NCBI GenBank assembly: GCA_949152475.1
Contig: OX424568.1
Span: 8,035,667-8,099,666, forward strand
Reading direction: 5' to 3'
From: Terebella lapidaria
Taxonomy: Eukaryota > Annelida > Polychaeta > Terebellida > Terebellidae
DNA: 64,000 nt
In this document: positions 49,942 to 61,140 of the stretch, piece by piece
Position numbering within the stretch: the first letter of the stretch is position 1
How the letters are laid out: every line of letters begins with the position of its first letter
Translations under genes and position numbers: made by a program
The notes under the pieces: model-generated
Told to the model about the DNA's origin: nothing
The model's database searches: none
The model's input: the letters and a program-made list of their open reading frames with translations, nothing else

Positions 49942-50637
49942 GCCTAAGTCACATTTACACCGACGCCTACGCCGATTAGGATACGATGCCCGAAAATGCT
50001 GAAATTTGGCCATTTCGGCCGGTCACCCACCGAGCGCGGGCAGATCATCCGTGGCCATCGGGCAACAATCGGGCATCGTAGACACATCGGTGGAGGCATC
50101 GGAAGAAAATAACGCAGAGTTATTTTCTTGCGGCGACCGGAGGAAAAAATGACATCGGTAGTGAATTGCTAGCACGCCTGCCGGCGACCGGCCAGAGCCC
50201 CTTCAGATGCCCACCAGATCCCGAGGGGGATCGACCAATTTTTCCGGCCGATCAATGTGAGAAGCTCAACAGACGATCACCACGGGGTATCCTGCCGGGC
50301 GCCGATGAATGTCCGGAAGGTGCCCTTCAGATAATCGCCCTATTTGTACATATCAGACGGTTACCGAGCCGGTATCAGTAGAGTATCATGCGGTCTCCAA
50401 TAGGGCATCGTTGGTTGGTCAGTTTTTCTTGAAATTCTTCGAATTTGAACGGACACGGTGTAGACACGTGATCATAGATGAATGTAGCGGTGATCGGTGG
50501 ACAATGTCTGGTGGTTTCATGACCACTCGAAAGATATGGGAAAGATGCCTGACAAACTATCACCGGCGGCAGGAACATCGGTGAATACCACCGATGTCCC
50601 GACATCGACCGACCGCCTGTGCAAATGTGACTTAGGC
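49942..50637. mobile_element. GCCTAAGTCA-type TIR element, copy B
   Basis: GCCTAAGTCACATTTACACC at the left and GTGCAAATGTGACTTAGGC at the right form inverted ends around about 700 bp. The paralogous segment near copy 3 lacks it: GTTGCTTAA at 49932-49940 and TAATCACTCTTCACC at about 50646 are joined as GTTGCTTAATCACTCTTCACC-like sequence near 54124. The insertion is thus younger than the duplication. A repeated TAA at the borders hints at a 3-bp target duplication, as in PIF/Harbinger, with eight extra bases at the right. Confidence 0.75.
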
Positions 50638-51034
50638 ATTACTAGTAATCACTCTTCACCACCTTAAGTGCTGCATATATTGCGAACAAAGTTTCTAAAA
50701 CATTCGTGATGGATTTTGTAAAAAGACACCCTCTCTGGGCAGTCAAACATCCTCTAACATTTAGAATGTACATGAGGTAACCAGCTTATCACGATCTTCA
50801 GGGTTTGTGTAATCGACATGAAAGGACATGACTGATATCCCACATGATGTTTTTCCAACACTCCAAATCAGTTCCGACTTTCAAGACTTGCTCTAATTTT
50901 TTCGCCCATGAATCCAAAGTGTTATTAATTAGCTCACGACGTAATCGATGAATATTTCCTTCATACCCTTTATTACCAAGACCTGCACACGAGAGGTTGC
51001 AATAACTCGCTCTGTTCCTCTTGGGCAAACCACA

Positions 51035-52760
51035 ATGAAGGTCTTTTGTTCTGGTAAATCGAATACATAATCCCATCCCATTTCATACATGTGCATAACA
51101 CCTTGTGAGAAGGATTTGTTTTTGTCTTTTTTTTGTTTTTTAAAGAATATTTGAAAAAAGTGCAGATAATTTGCATGAACAAATCTTCATACCTTAAACA
51201 ATTTATGTATTACCGCAATATGAATTAAATGTGCGAATCCTGTCAATTTGGATCCACAATAAAAAAAACCCCGGCAAATTAGTCTTATTTTACAAATTTT
51301 CAGCTCCGTTCCTGAGGAAGATCATCGCTATTTTCTCGACTCTGACAACGATTTTAATCATCGCCAACATAGCTCAGAATGTCTTGGCTACGTACAGAAC
51401 TCGGGTCGTCTGTGATGTGGAGACCGAGATTCGCTCCTTCAGGAAGGAATCCAGCGGGCAGATCAGCAGGATTCGTGGTGCTGTAGGTGACATCACAAAA
51501 TTGATAAAGCATCCATCTCGGGCACCAACAATACCGAGGACTTGAAAGATATCTCCCAGTTTGGAGTTAACAGCAGCCATTTTCACGCCGCTCTCAGACG
51601 ATACGCCTCTCAAGATGGCCTTATTTATCCTTCTTCAGTTGATTCCGGATACTTGGAACTTGCACTGAATCTGTACTTCAGCTCATACAAGAAACTAGGC
51701 ATCATGAATTACCTATTCGTTGGATCTGACTCCAAGCTGTGCAAATCAATGAGTGAATACGATATCCACTGCTTTGACTATGACTTTGTTACTCCAGCGA
51801 AGCATTCAAGTGAAAAACTCACCTAAAGACGAAGATCATTTCAGAAGCGTTGAAACTCGGATTGAAGGTGATCATAACAGACGTTGATATAGTGTTCTTG
51901 AAGGACCCTACATCGCATCTCAATTGCACAGACTGTGATATTGAAATCTCCAGCGATGTTGTTGAAGGGAACAGTGGATTCTACATCGCCAGGCCTACGG
52001 AGGGAGCCATCAAATTACATACGGATGCTTGGGCACAGGGACTAGCAAAGCCAGAGATCTCCAACCAGGAATCCGTTGACCGATTGATGGAGAGGATGGA
52101 GAAGGGAAAGAAACTCAAAGTTAAGAACCTAGACCCGAAAACCTTCGCGAATAGGAAGGTCTTTTTCGAAGACAATGGACGAATGTTTGCCGGGGACAAA
52201 CCTTGTCCCAGCTGTATAATTGTCCATAACAACTGGATTGTTTCGGCCCAGGCGAAGATCTACAGATTCAAGGAATATGGACTTTGGGAGTCTGATTACC
52301 AGGGATACCAGGGATACTATTCAAATCCCAGCCGGAAATATCTGACGTTTGATTTGCTGCTTGACTTCGGTTTCAAAGACACACGCGGACATGAGCTTAG
52401 TGCTCTCACCATTGCCAATATACTGAATAGAACGCTAATCTTTCCGAAATTCCACTGTTATGGATGCAGATTTAACAAGGTGTGCACGAAGAAGGATTCC
52501 ACGTGTGTGTTTGGTACTTTTTTCAGAATAGATCAACTGGATAAGGAGTTCTAAGATGGATATAGGGAAAGCACATTCCTTCGTCACCACTTTGTCCCAG
52601 AAAGTGTAAAGAGCTCAGTGTCTTGTAAATTCTAGATCCAGTCAAGTCACTACAAGGAAAAACTCAGCGAACTACCGGAAGAGGTGGAAATCTTGATTCC
52701 AGGTGATGAACCAAAGGAACCAACTGTTGTAGAAATTTGACGTTGGTTCAGCAATGAAAC
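51035..52760 (+). pseudogene. GT77-type glycosyltransferase pseudogene, copy 2
   Basis: Same two-exon layout as its intact neighbours: first exon 51035-51053 (MKVFCS), donor GTAAAT, second exon from 51304. It is disabled. Compared with copy 3, one base is missing near 51508 (frameshift). A small deletion and rearrangement near 51781-51810 again shifts frame. In-frame stops replace sense codons near 52552 (GAGTTCTAA), 52632 and 52737. A 9-base duplication near 52310 and a 12-base loss near 52399 keep frame. The DVD motif and most of the GT77 domain remain readable between 51850 and 52551. The last ~140 bases are missing, replaced by a TIR-family fragment. Similarity to copy 3 stays high, so loss of function is fairly recent. 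It lies in a direct segmental duplication with copy 3. Confidence 0.9.
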
Positions 52761-52769
52761 AGCAATGGT

Positions 52770-53762
52770 TCGTTCATTAATTCACATTTCTGTAGCGGAC
52801 AATGCATTTATTTCCGATGCCTCTACCGTCGTGTCCACAATGTCCGATTATTGCCGGATGGCCATGAATGATCTTCCTGCGCTCGATGGGTGACCAGCCG
52901 AAATTCAAGCATTTTATCCTCATCGGCGTAGGCATCGGTGCAATTGTGACCTAGGCATAAGTCTTATTTGCACCGTTTGCTGGCCGAATCGGGAACATCA
53001 CTGACAATCGAGAACGCATTGGCCATGTCCACGCACACTTCAAGAATTTTAAAACTGACCAACTGACGATGCCCTACCGGAGACGATAACCTATAACCTA
53101 TATATAACCTGCTCGTTGACCATATGATATGTAGGATCAGCTGATTATCTGGAGGGCACCTTCTGGACATACGTTAGCGCCCGGCAGCATACCCTGCACC
53201 AATCTTTTGATGAGCTACCCACATTGGCCGGCTGAAATAATCTGGTCGTTCCTCTCGGCGCCTGGTGGGCAGCTTGAGGAGCTCTGACCAGTCGCCGATA
53301 GGCGTGCTAACGATTCATTAAAGATGCCATTCTTTCTGCTGGTCGCCGCAAGAAAATACCTCAGCATTATTTTCTTCCGATGCCTCTACCGACTTGTCTA
53401 CGATGTCTGATTATTGCCTGATGGCCACGGATGATCTTCCCACACTCGATGGGTGACCGGCCGAAATGGCCAGGCCGGCCGAAAAAATTTGGTCGATCCC
53501 CTCGGCACCTGGTGGGCATTTTGAGGGACTTTGACCAGTCGCTGAGAGGCATGCTAGCGATTCAATACCCATGTCGTTTTTTCCAACGGTCGCCGCAAAA
53601 AAGTAACTCCGATGCCTCCTCCAATGTCTTTCCGATGTCCAATTGTTGTCTGATGGTCACGGATGATCTTCAGGTGCCCAATGAGTGACAGGCTGAAATG
53701 TACATATTTCTGCCTTTTCGGGCATCGTATCCTCATCAGTAAAGGCATCGGTGCAAATGTGA
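52770..53762. mobile_element. Composite of GCCTAAGTCA-type element fragments
   Basis: A right-end fragment (to about 52956, ending GGCATCGGTGCAATTGTGACCTAGGC) truncates the pseudogene. It directly abuts a longer copy starting ATAAGTCTTATTTGCACCG and ending GGCATCGGTGCAAATGTGATTG near 53762. Inside, similar blocks recur near 53360-53560 and 53590-53760, so the copy is itself rearranged. Same family as the elements at 48978 and 49942. Confidence 0.6.
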
Positions 53763-54506
53763 TTGAAATATAAGTACATGCATTGTGGGATTAAATGAAG
53801 GCTCTGATTTATGCATGCGCGTCGGTCGTTCTGGTCATAATGATAGAAATACGCTCTGATATAAATAAACTTTGGCAATGCTTATGATCATTACGCCCTT
53901 ACCAGAGCACATCATTGGTATATTATTTATTTCACTACAGTATTATATGTACATGTGCATCAGGGGTTTGATAATTGCACAAATTACATCAATTGTCGAG
54001 ATTTACCACAAACCGTGGTACAATATCTTCTCACTATTTGACACAACGTTTGCTTTCTTCTCAAAATCGTGCACTGGTTCAAAGCATGTTTTAACAGAAT
54101 ATAGGCATAAGAAAGCCGCTCGGTTGCTTAATCACTCTTCACCATCTTAAGTGCTGCATATATTGCAAAAAAAAAGTTTCTAAAACATTCATGATGGATA
54201 TTGTAAAAAAATACCCTCTCTGAGCAGACAAAACATCCTCTCACATTGAGAATGTACAAGAGGTAACCAGCTTATCACGATCTTCAGGGTTGTGCAATCG
54301 ACATGGGACGAAATGACTGATTTCCCAACCACTCCAAATTATGTTCAACGTTCGAGACTGGCTCTATATTTTTCACCCATGAATTCAAAGTGTTATCAAT
54401 TACCTCATTACACAATTGATGAATATTTCCTTCGTATCCTTTACTAACAAGACCTGCACACGAGAGGTTGACGATAACTTGCTCTGTTCCTCTTGGGCAA
54501 ACCACA

Positions 54507-56422
54507 ATGAAGGTCTTTTGTTCAGGTAAATCGAATGCGCATTAGTATACTATATTTGTATTACCTGAGTTTTAAACGACTTACAGATTTCATACATATA
54601 TGCATAACACCTTGTGAGAAGGACTTGTTTTTTGTTTTTTTTTTTAAAATATTTGAAAAGGAGTCGATAATTTGTATGAACAAATTTTCATACCATAAAC
54701 AATTTATGTATGACCACAATATCAATTAAATCAATTATACAGACGATGTGCGAATCCTGTCAATTTGGATGTACAATAAAAAACAAACCTAAATCAGACT
54801 TATTTTTAAAATTTCTAGCTCCGTTCCTGAAGAAGATCATCGCTATTTTCTTGACTCTGACAACGATTATAATCATCGTCAACATAGCTCAGAATGTCTT
54901 GGCTACGTACAGAACTCGGGTCGTCTGTGATGTTGAGACCGAGATTCACCCGGTCGGGAAGGAATCCAGCAGGCAGATCAGCGGGATTCGTGGCGCTGTA
55001 GGTGACATCACAAAATTGATAAAACCATCCATCTCGGGCACCAACAATACCGAGGACTTGAAAGATTTCTCCCAGTTTGGAGTTAACAACAGCCATTTCC
55101 GCGCCGCTCTCAGACGATACGCCTCTGAAGATGGTCTAATTTATCTTTCTTCAGTTGATTCCGGATACTTGGAACTTGCACTGAATCTGTACTTCAGCTC
55201 ATTCAAGAAACTAGGCATCACGAATTACCTATTCGTTGGATCTGACTCCAAGCTGTGCGAATCAATGAGTGAATACGATATCCACTGCTTTGACTATATC
55301 CACGACAAAGATGCGGAGACGCCAAGTGGTTACTTCAGCAAAGCATTCAAGCGAAAAACTCATCTAAAGACGAAGATCATTTTAGAAGCATTGAAACTTG
55401 GGTTGAAGGTGATCATAACAGACGTTGATATAGTGTTCTTGAAGAACCCTACATCGCATCTCAATTGCGCAGACTGTGATATTGAGATCTCCAGCGATGT
55501 TGTTGAAGGGAATAGTGGATTCTACATCGCCAGGCCTACGGAGGGAGCCATCAAATTACATACGGATGCTTGGGCACAGGGACTAGCAAAGCCAGAGATC
55601 TCCAACCAAAAAGCCGTGGACCGATTGATGGAGAGGATGAAGAGGGGAAAAAAACTAAAAGTTAAGAACCTAGACCCGAAAACCTTCGCGAATGGGAAGG
55701 TCTTTTTCGAAGACAATGGGCGAATGTTTGCCGGAGACAAACCTTGTAACAGCTGTATAATTGTCCATAACAACTGGATTGTTTCGGCCCAGGCGAAGAT
55801 CTACAGATTCAAGGAATATGGACTTTGGGAGTCTGACTACCAGGGATACTATTCAAATCCCAGCAGGAAATATCTGACGTTTGATTTGCCGCTTGATTTC
55901 GGTGGCAAAGACACCCGAGGACATGAGCTTAGGGCAATGCAGAGTGCTCTCCCCATTGCCAATATACTGAATAGAACGCTAATCTTTCCGAAATTCCACT
56001 GTTATGGATGCAGATTTAACAAGGCGTGCACAAAGAAGGATTCCAAGTGTGTGTTTGGTACTTTTTTCAGAATAGATCAACTGGATAAGGAGTTCAAAGA
56101 TGGATATAGGGAAAGCACATTCCTTCGTCACCACTCTGTCCCAGAAAGTGTGAAGAGCTCAGTGTCTCGTAAATTCCTGATCCAGTCAAGTCACTACAAG
56201 GAAAAACTTGGTGAACTTCCGCAGGACGTGGAAATCTTGATTCCAGGTGATGAATCAAAGGGACCAACTGTTGTAGAAATACGACGTTGGTTCAGCAATG
56301 AAACTTTCTCCATCCTAAAATTCCATTCAATGTACACATTCCTGATCACTGATATGCAAGAGTCGCTCTTTCAGAGGGTGAAATCCTCTTTGAAGTTTTC
56401 AGATTCGAGGCAGTACAGCTAG
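54507..56422 (+). CDS. GT77-type glycosyltransferase, copy 3 (540 aa)
   Basis: Coding exons 54507-54525 (MKVFCS plus one base) and 54819-56422 give 540 residues, exactly the length of copy 1. Layout is the same: type II signal anchor (PFLKKIIAIFLTLTTIIIIVN), then the GT77-like domain with TDVDIVF at 207-213 and VHNNWI near 321-326. The C-terminal region follows, with RGHELRAMQSALPIANILN; one position differs from copy 1 (SALT to SALP). Most differences between the two are conservative and clustered in the stem and tail, and the reading frame is fully open, so both look functional. The role is presumably lumenal glycan synthesis in the Golgi; donor and acceptor are unknown. A longer N-terminus read straight from the intron (from about 54710) is rejected because the short first exon is conserved in all copies. 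Confidence 0.88.
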
Positions 56423-57060
56423 CTTTTCATAATTGTGTATATTCGCGTATTTCAGAAGTTGTTCCTGTAGCATATCGAGATGTTGTGTCCATATATTTAA
56501 CGATGTGTCAATTTTGACTCTTGAATTTTAGTGGCATATTTAGTTTTTACAATGTAACGGAAAAAAATACTTTACAAAAATAACTATAATGATGTAATTG
56601 TGGGTGATTTTTCCAGGACAATAATTTGCAAGGAATAATAATAACAATGTCAATTTTTTGCTTCATGTTAAGTTTTTGTTACATGAACAATCCGTATTTA
56701 CTAGTATTTTATCGTGTGTTTTAGTGTTTGTATCATCATACACATGTATGTAATATCATATTTAATCAATAGACCATCATGTAAAAATGCAATGTCATTT
56801 TTATAGTAGAAAACTTTTTCCCCTTTTTTGTTTCCAGGCAATAGCCTCAGTTTGCCTTGGTGTATCTTCACCAAATATTCACCACTGGCCAGAAGAAGCC
56901 TATTATTTTTTAGCCTGCTCAAAAATGGAGGTCTATATACCACAAGGGAAGAAGTCTATTGATTTGGAGTCCAGTCCTTCAATCAACCAATCGAAAAAGT
57001 TATGTTGAGTCATCCTTGCGGCTCCCGAAATGGTTCAAAACAGACGTTATTTTCGGATTC
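56423..57060 (+). other. Copy-3 3' flank with a repeat fragment
   Basis: The first ~220 bases match the 3' flank of copy 1. At about 56815-56910 the minus strand matches the segment near 1490-1550 (GTGAA.ATTTG.YGA, CAAGGCAA, GGAAACAAAA), marking another copy of the repeat seen in the tetraspanin intron. No gene. Confidence 0.5.
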
Positions 57061-57069
57061 GTCATCCTA

Positions 57070-58012
57070 CCGGTCACGACATGCGACCTGCGAGCAAAAA
57101 ATTTATTTGAATATGTGACCTGCGAGCTATAAACTAACTGCGAGCTATGAACTGCGAGACCGGGGAGCTGCGAGCTGCGACCTGCGAATAATAAACTTGT
57201 GACCACATATTCCGCGGTAAACCATGGTTTATTACAGAAAATTTCTATACCAAGTATTCAAGTTGCACTTTGTTGCACGCAGGTCGCAGCTTGTAACGTT
57301 AGCTCGCATGTCACAGGTCGCAGCTTATTATGGAATTCCCATTACGAACCGCGAGCTGCGACCTGCTTACCGCGAGCTATAAACTGATACAGACATGTGA
57401 CCTGCGAGGTAAAACCTGCGACCTGCGAGGTAGAACTGCGACCTGCGAGCTCACGTTACAAACTGCGACCTGTGTGCAACAAAATACAGCTTGAATGTAT
57501 TTGGTAGGTTTATATACATTTTCCGTATTTGGTAGGTTTATATACATTTTCCGTATTTGGTAGGTTTATATACATTTTCCGTATTAAACCATGGTTTACT
57601 ACGGAATAAGCCATATACGATATCATTTCTCGTTTCTATACTAGCTCGCAGGTCGCAGTTCGCAGTTCGCAGGTCGCAGCTCGCGGTTCGTAATGGGAAT
57701 TCCACAGAATCCCGGTCACGACATGCGACCTGCGAGCAATAAACTGATATAGATATGTGACCTGCGAACTTTTAACTGCGACCTGCGAGCTATACACTGC
57801 GACCTGCGACATGCGAGCTAACGTTGCAGACTGCGACCTGCGTGCAACAAAATGGAACTTGAATACTTGGTATATACATCTTCCGTATTAAACCATGGTT
57901 TACAAGAAATAAGTCATATATACCAGATTATTTCATGTTATGTCAGGCACATTGTCCCAGGTCGCAGTTTAATAGCTCGCAGGTCGCAGCTCGCAGGTCG
58001 TGACCGGGATTC
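57070..58012. repeat. GCTCGCAGGTCGCAG word array with nested TIR elements
   Basis: The 15-base word GCTCGCAGGTCGCAG and its complement recur dozens of times with small changes, separated by AT-rich spacers such as TATAAACT. Two clean inverted-end units can be seen. Unit 57332-57703 begins GGAATTCCCATTACGAACC and ends with its exact complement. Unit 57707-58012 begins GAATCCCGGTCACGAC and ends GTCGTGACCGGGATTC. A third left-end copy (CCGGTCACGACATGCGACC) lies at 57070. AAACCATGGTTTA palindromes occur at about 57220, 57590 and 57890. No coding capacity. Confidence 0.8.
57497..57586. repeat. 28-bp tandem repeat, three units
   Basis: GTATTTGGTAGGTTTATATA begins at 57497, 57525 and 57553 with essentially identical units, inside the 57332-57703 element. 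A recent slippage array. Confidence 0.9.
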
Positions 58013-58200
58013 CATAGATTTTCCATTCTGCCTTCATAAAATAAGTGCCCCTCACCAATTATGAAAATTGCTAATTGTGGCGATTTTGCCCTAAGCACGC
58101 GGCAGGTGATTGTAAACATAAAAGCCATTTATGTGGCCTTTCTGTACTTGGCCTTGTTTTGACATGCTCCGTTCGAGCGTGCGTTGCCACGGCGACGTAT

Positions 58201-58810
58201 TGTAATTTACGCTCCAGTAAACTATAACAATGGATCGATTTAACCTCGCGTGCGCCCTGCAGTTTCTGGTGTATTATATATACACTGGAAGCGACTCGTT
58301 CGAGGAGATTGTCCAAGATCGAGACTAGGACGCACACGAGGCTCGCCATGAGCTTTGTGTTCCCTGAGTCTGAGTAGTGGGCTCCTAGAGCCCTGGGGAC
58401 GATTTCCGTGGGGAGGCCCGGGCTGGGAGAGACGAGTTGCTGACTCGGGGGCCTTCGGCCCTGTGGATCGCCAGCTCTCTCCCTTCCCGGGACATGTGAC
58501 AGAGGCTCTGGCCAGCATGTCGGACTGTACGGGGTTCCGTCCCCGAGGCAGACCGCGGCTCGCCAGGCCCCGCCAGTTAACACCGTGGTGATGAACCAGT
58601 TTCTGAACGGTGTCCGTAGGCCTGGGAGTGTCGGGTGGGCTGTTACCTGGTTACCGTTAATGATGAAGTAGTTACCGTGTCCGCCGCGACCTCCGGTGAG
58701 CGGCCCTGCCGCGAGGATCCGGAATAGCGGATGCGCGTCCGCAAGGACTCGGATGAGAGAGGACTATCCTCGAGGATCCCGAAGAGCGGACGGTAGTCAA
58801 TAACTTTACA
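58201..58810 (+). repeat. 5' LTR of the Ty3/gypsy element
   Basis: Begins TGTAA and ends TTACA, the usual TG..CA form with 5-base inverted tips, and ends one base before the primer-binding site. A TATA-like TATATATA lies near 58275. About 610 bp. The left edge is inferred from these tips, because the partner LTR is outside the window. Confidence 0.65.
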
Positions 58811-58811
58811 T

Positions 58812-58824
58812 TGGTGCCGTGACC
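58812..58824 (+). promoter_or_regulatory. Primer-binding site, tRNA-His type
   Basis: TGGTGCCGTGACC directly after the LTR matches the complement of the tRNA-His 3' end (TGGTGCCGTGAC..) over about 12 bases. It primes minus-strand synthesis in elements of this kind. Confidence 0.75.
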
Positions 58825-58923
58825 AGGATCAGTCTGACAGTGTTCCATCGCAGCCTATCGTCACAGTGTTGTCGCCTCCTTAGTCCCTGGGGATCGCCCG
58901 CTCCTCAAGGACGTCTCGAAAAA

Positions 58924-61140
58924 ATGACGAGAGCGAAAGAGAAGGCCAAAGATAAGGCCGATGAATCCAAGGGGAGGGATAAGGGTGGAAGTGTCGCGGA
59001 CCACACCCGGTCACGCGACAGCCCCCGTGAGACGTCTCCGGACGACTCCGGCGGCCGGAAGGAACGCGCGGAAACCTCCGTGGACAAGACCCCGTCCGCG
59101 GAGACGACTCCGGCGTCCCTGGCTCCGTCTTCGGACGTAGAGTCGGGCCCCGCGGGGCCGCAGCAGGAGTTGCCGTCAAGGCCGGACCTTGACGTGTTAG
59201 GCGCGGTGGGTGGAGCTGGCAACGGCTCTACGCCGCGCCCGCCCGCGCCCAGAACAGATCCGTGGCAATCGGTACCCTTCCATAAGACGCCTTCGAGCGT
59301 CCGGAATCGAGCGCCGATGCATGCGGGTCCTTCTGGACGAGCGGACCAGTCTTACCAGATGCCGCACCCGGCCGGGTGGGCTCCCTCGCGGGCCTCTGGC
59401 ATGGGTTCTGGTCGGTCCGCACCGGGCAGTGTGGTGGATCAGCTCACCGACGCACTTGGTGAGCTGGCTCCCCTCGGGCGCTATGACCGCGCCCGGTCGC
59501 CCCATCAGGGACGATCAGACCGGCGGAACCGCTCCCCTTCTCCGCTGTCACAAGGCAACTCGGGGCCTTTGACGGAGAGGGAGAGGTGGCTGATTTCCGA
59601 GGCGCTTGTACTGTTCAAGCGGAATCAGCTGCATTCGAGCGTTGACCCGTCGGTCACCCTAAGTCCGGGGATGTCTGGGCCAGTAGCCCCTCCCCAAGTC
59701 CTGCCGAGTCCGCAGGCGCCAGTGGCCCCCGCAATGGGACCCGCGCCTGCCCCGCGGCTCGGAGGCACCACGTTGGCGACCGCGTCGACCGTTCCGACGG
59801 TTGGAGCGCAAGCCGCGTGGTCGACTTACCCTGGCACGTACAGTGTGTCGGACGGGCAGTGGCAACAGGCGGCTTCGGCCCCAAGCTTTGCCGCCCCTTC
59901 TGGAGCCTACCCAGTAGGTTCGATGGGAGCCCCGCCCGCACCTAGCCAGAGTGGGTTTTCAGCGGGAATGATCCCGGCGGCAAACGTGAGCTTCCCTGCT
60001 CCTATGTCCGCGGCGTCGATGTTTGCTCCGGCAGACTCCGCCGCAGGCGTGGGAAGCGCGCGGAACTTGCCGCAGTACACGGACGACCCCGGAGCCGGGA
60101 CCGCACGTCGGGCGCGTAACAAACGCGATGACGGGCCCGACCACTCTTCGTGGCGGAAACGGTTCAACGGGGATAACGCCGACTTGGAGGACTACTTGCT
60201 CCAGGTATGGCGTACCGCCGTGTACGAAGGATGGTCCCAGCCTGAGGCTGGACACGTCCTCGCGGGGAGCCTGGAAGGGAAAGCTCTCCGCGTGATGCCG
60301 TGTCTGCCGGTAGGAACAGTGACGTTCGGCGAGGTTGCTCGTCAACTTCGCCTGCTGTTCCCGCCGACGACCAATCGGCGGCAGTCTGAACGAGAGTTCA
60401 AGGCGCGTATCCGCCAGCCGACTGAGTCCGTGACAGACTATGCGTACGGCTTACGCATACTCGGCCGGAAAGCCTTTCCGGACATGGACTCCAGACGGTT
60501 CGAGACGATGCTGATCGATCAGTTCATCGATGGCCAGCCTTACCACCTAGCGTACGGGCTGGCCACCCATGAAAAGCGATCGATGGAGGAGGCGATAGAC
60601 TCCGCGCTTGCGCTTGAGATGGCTGTCCGTCCTAGACAGTTGCCTCCAGCCTCGGCTCCGGCCCCGGCTGTGCCCGCGCAGGTGGCGACTCCTCCTCCGG
60701 TCAAGGCATCGCAGGTGACCCCGTGGCAGGACCCGGTCGTCCGGGAACCCGCCAGGGAACCTACCCAGCAGTGGGTTAGTGCGTCGGCACCCTCTACAGG
60801 GGCGCCCGCACCTGCGGCACCGGTCGCCGCGCCGCACTCGCCTTCGGACGAGTGCGACATAGAGGAATATGACCTCGGCGCCGCGCAGATGATTGCGCAC
60901 TGCGCCGGGCTCGAAGCTCCGGGAGCCGCAGAATGTTGCGCGTTCACCTCCGGACCAGCTCAGAACCGTCCCTGCTACTTCTGCGGAAAGCAGGGACACT
61001 TTTGGCTGAAGTGTCCGGAGTTGTTGGAACGCCTGCGGTCGCGCGGATACCAGGGAGCTCTCCCTGGCCCGCAACGGAGGAATTCCTTCCGGTCTGGTCC
61101 TCCGGGACAGCAGAATCGGAACCCGCGGCAGGGAAACTAG
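58924..61140 (+). CDS. gag: Ty3/gypsy Gag, 738 aa
   Basis: Open frame from ATG (context AAAAAATGA). The first ~390 residues are low-complexity, rich in P, S, A and G with a basic start (MTRAKEKAKDK), unusually long for a Ty3 Gag. A retrotransposon-gag capsid domain follows at about residues 400-570 (WRKRFNGDNADLEDYLLQVW, LRLLFPP, ERSMEEAIDSALALE-like). Then come a P/A-rich linker and one CCHC zinc knuckle, CYFCGKQGHFWLKC, coded at 60973-61014. The tail is R/N/G-rich. It forms the particle and binds RNA. Confidence 0.88.
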   Translation: MTRAKEKAKDKADESKGRDKGGSVADHTRSRDSPRETSPDDSGGRKERAETSVDKTPSAETTPASLAPSSDVESGPAGPQQELPSRPDLDVLGAVGGAGNGSTPRPPAPRTDPWQSVPFHKTPSSVRNRAPMHAGPSGRADQSYQMPHPAGWAPSRASGMGSGRSAPGSVVDQLTDALGELAPLGRYDRARSPHQGRSDRRNRSPSPLSQGNSGPLTERERWLISEALVLFKRNQLHSSVDPSVTLSPGMSGPVAPPQVLPSPQAPVAPAMGPAPAPRLGGTTLATASTVPTVGAQAAWSTYPGTYSVSDGQWQQAASAPSFAAPSGAYPVGSMGAPPAPSQSGFSAGMIPAANVSFPAPMSAASMFAPADSAAGVGSARNLPQYTDDPGAGTARRARNKRDDGPDHSSWRKRFNGDNADLEDYLLQVWRTAVYEGWSQPEAGHVLAGSLEGKALRVMPCLPVGTVTFGEVARQLRLLFPPTTNRRQSEREFKARIRQPTESVTDYAYGLRILGRKAFPDMDSRRFETMLIDQFIDGQPYHLAYGLATHEKRSMEEAIDSALALEMAVRPRQLPPASAPAPAVPAQVATPPPVKASQVTPWQDPVVREPAREPTQQWVSASAPSTGAPAPAAPVAAPHSPSDECDIEEYDLGAAQMIAHCAGLEAPGAAECCAFTSGPAQNRPCYFCGKQGHFWLKCPELLERLRSRGYQGALPGPQRRNSFRSGPPGQQNRNPRQGN

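Larger units (their letters stand above)
49590..56700 (+). repeat. Direct segmental duplication carrying GT77 copies 2 and 3
   Basis: Sequence at about 49590-49940 (GCGTCGGTCGTTCTGGTCAT-like, ATCATTGGTATATTA, TGCATCAGGGGT) recurs at about 53760-54125. The gene, its intron and about 250 bases of leader then follow in both. The first unit contains the later TIR insertion (49942-50637). The unit is roughly 3 kb without insertions. Copy 1 at 41.7 kb shares the leader (GCACACGAGAAGTTGACAAT) and exons but less flank, so it is an older duplicate. Confidence 0.8.

Noticed and set aside
54710-54818. Longer N-terminus for GT77 copy 3 read from the intron
   Set aside because: The conserved 19-nt first exon with donor and acceptor in all three copies gives equal 540-residue proteins.
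57070-58012. Possible CRISPR-like array
   Set aside because: Repeats are on both strands, irregularly spaced and without unique equal-length spacers, in an animal genome.
58071-58583. 170-codon minus-strand frame
   Set aside because: Overlaps the LTR of the Ty3 element and has no recognisable domain; GC-rich DNA yields long chance frames.
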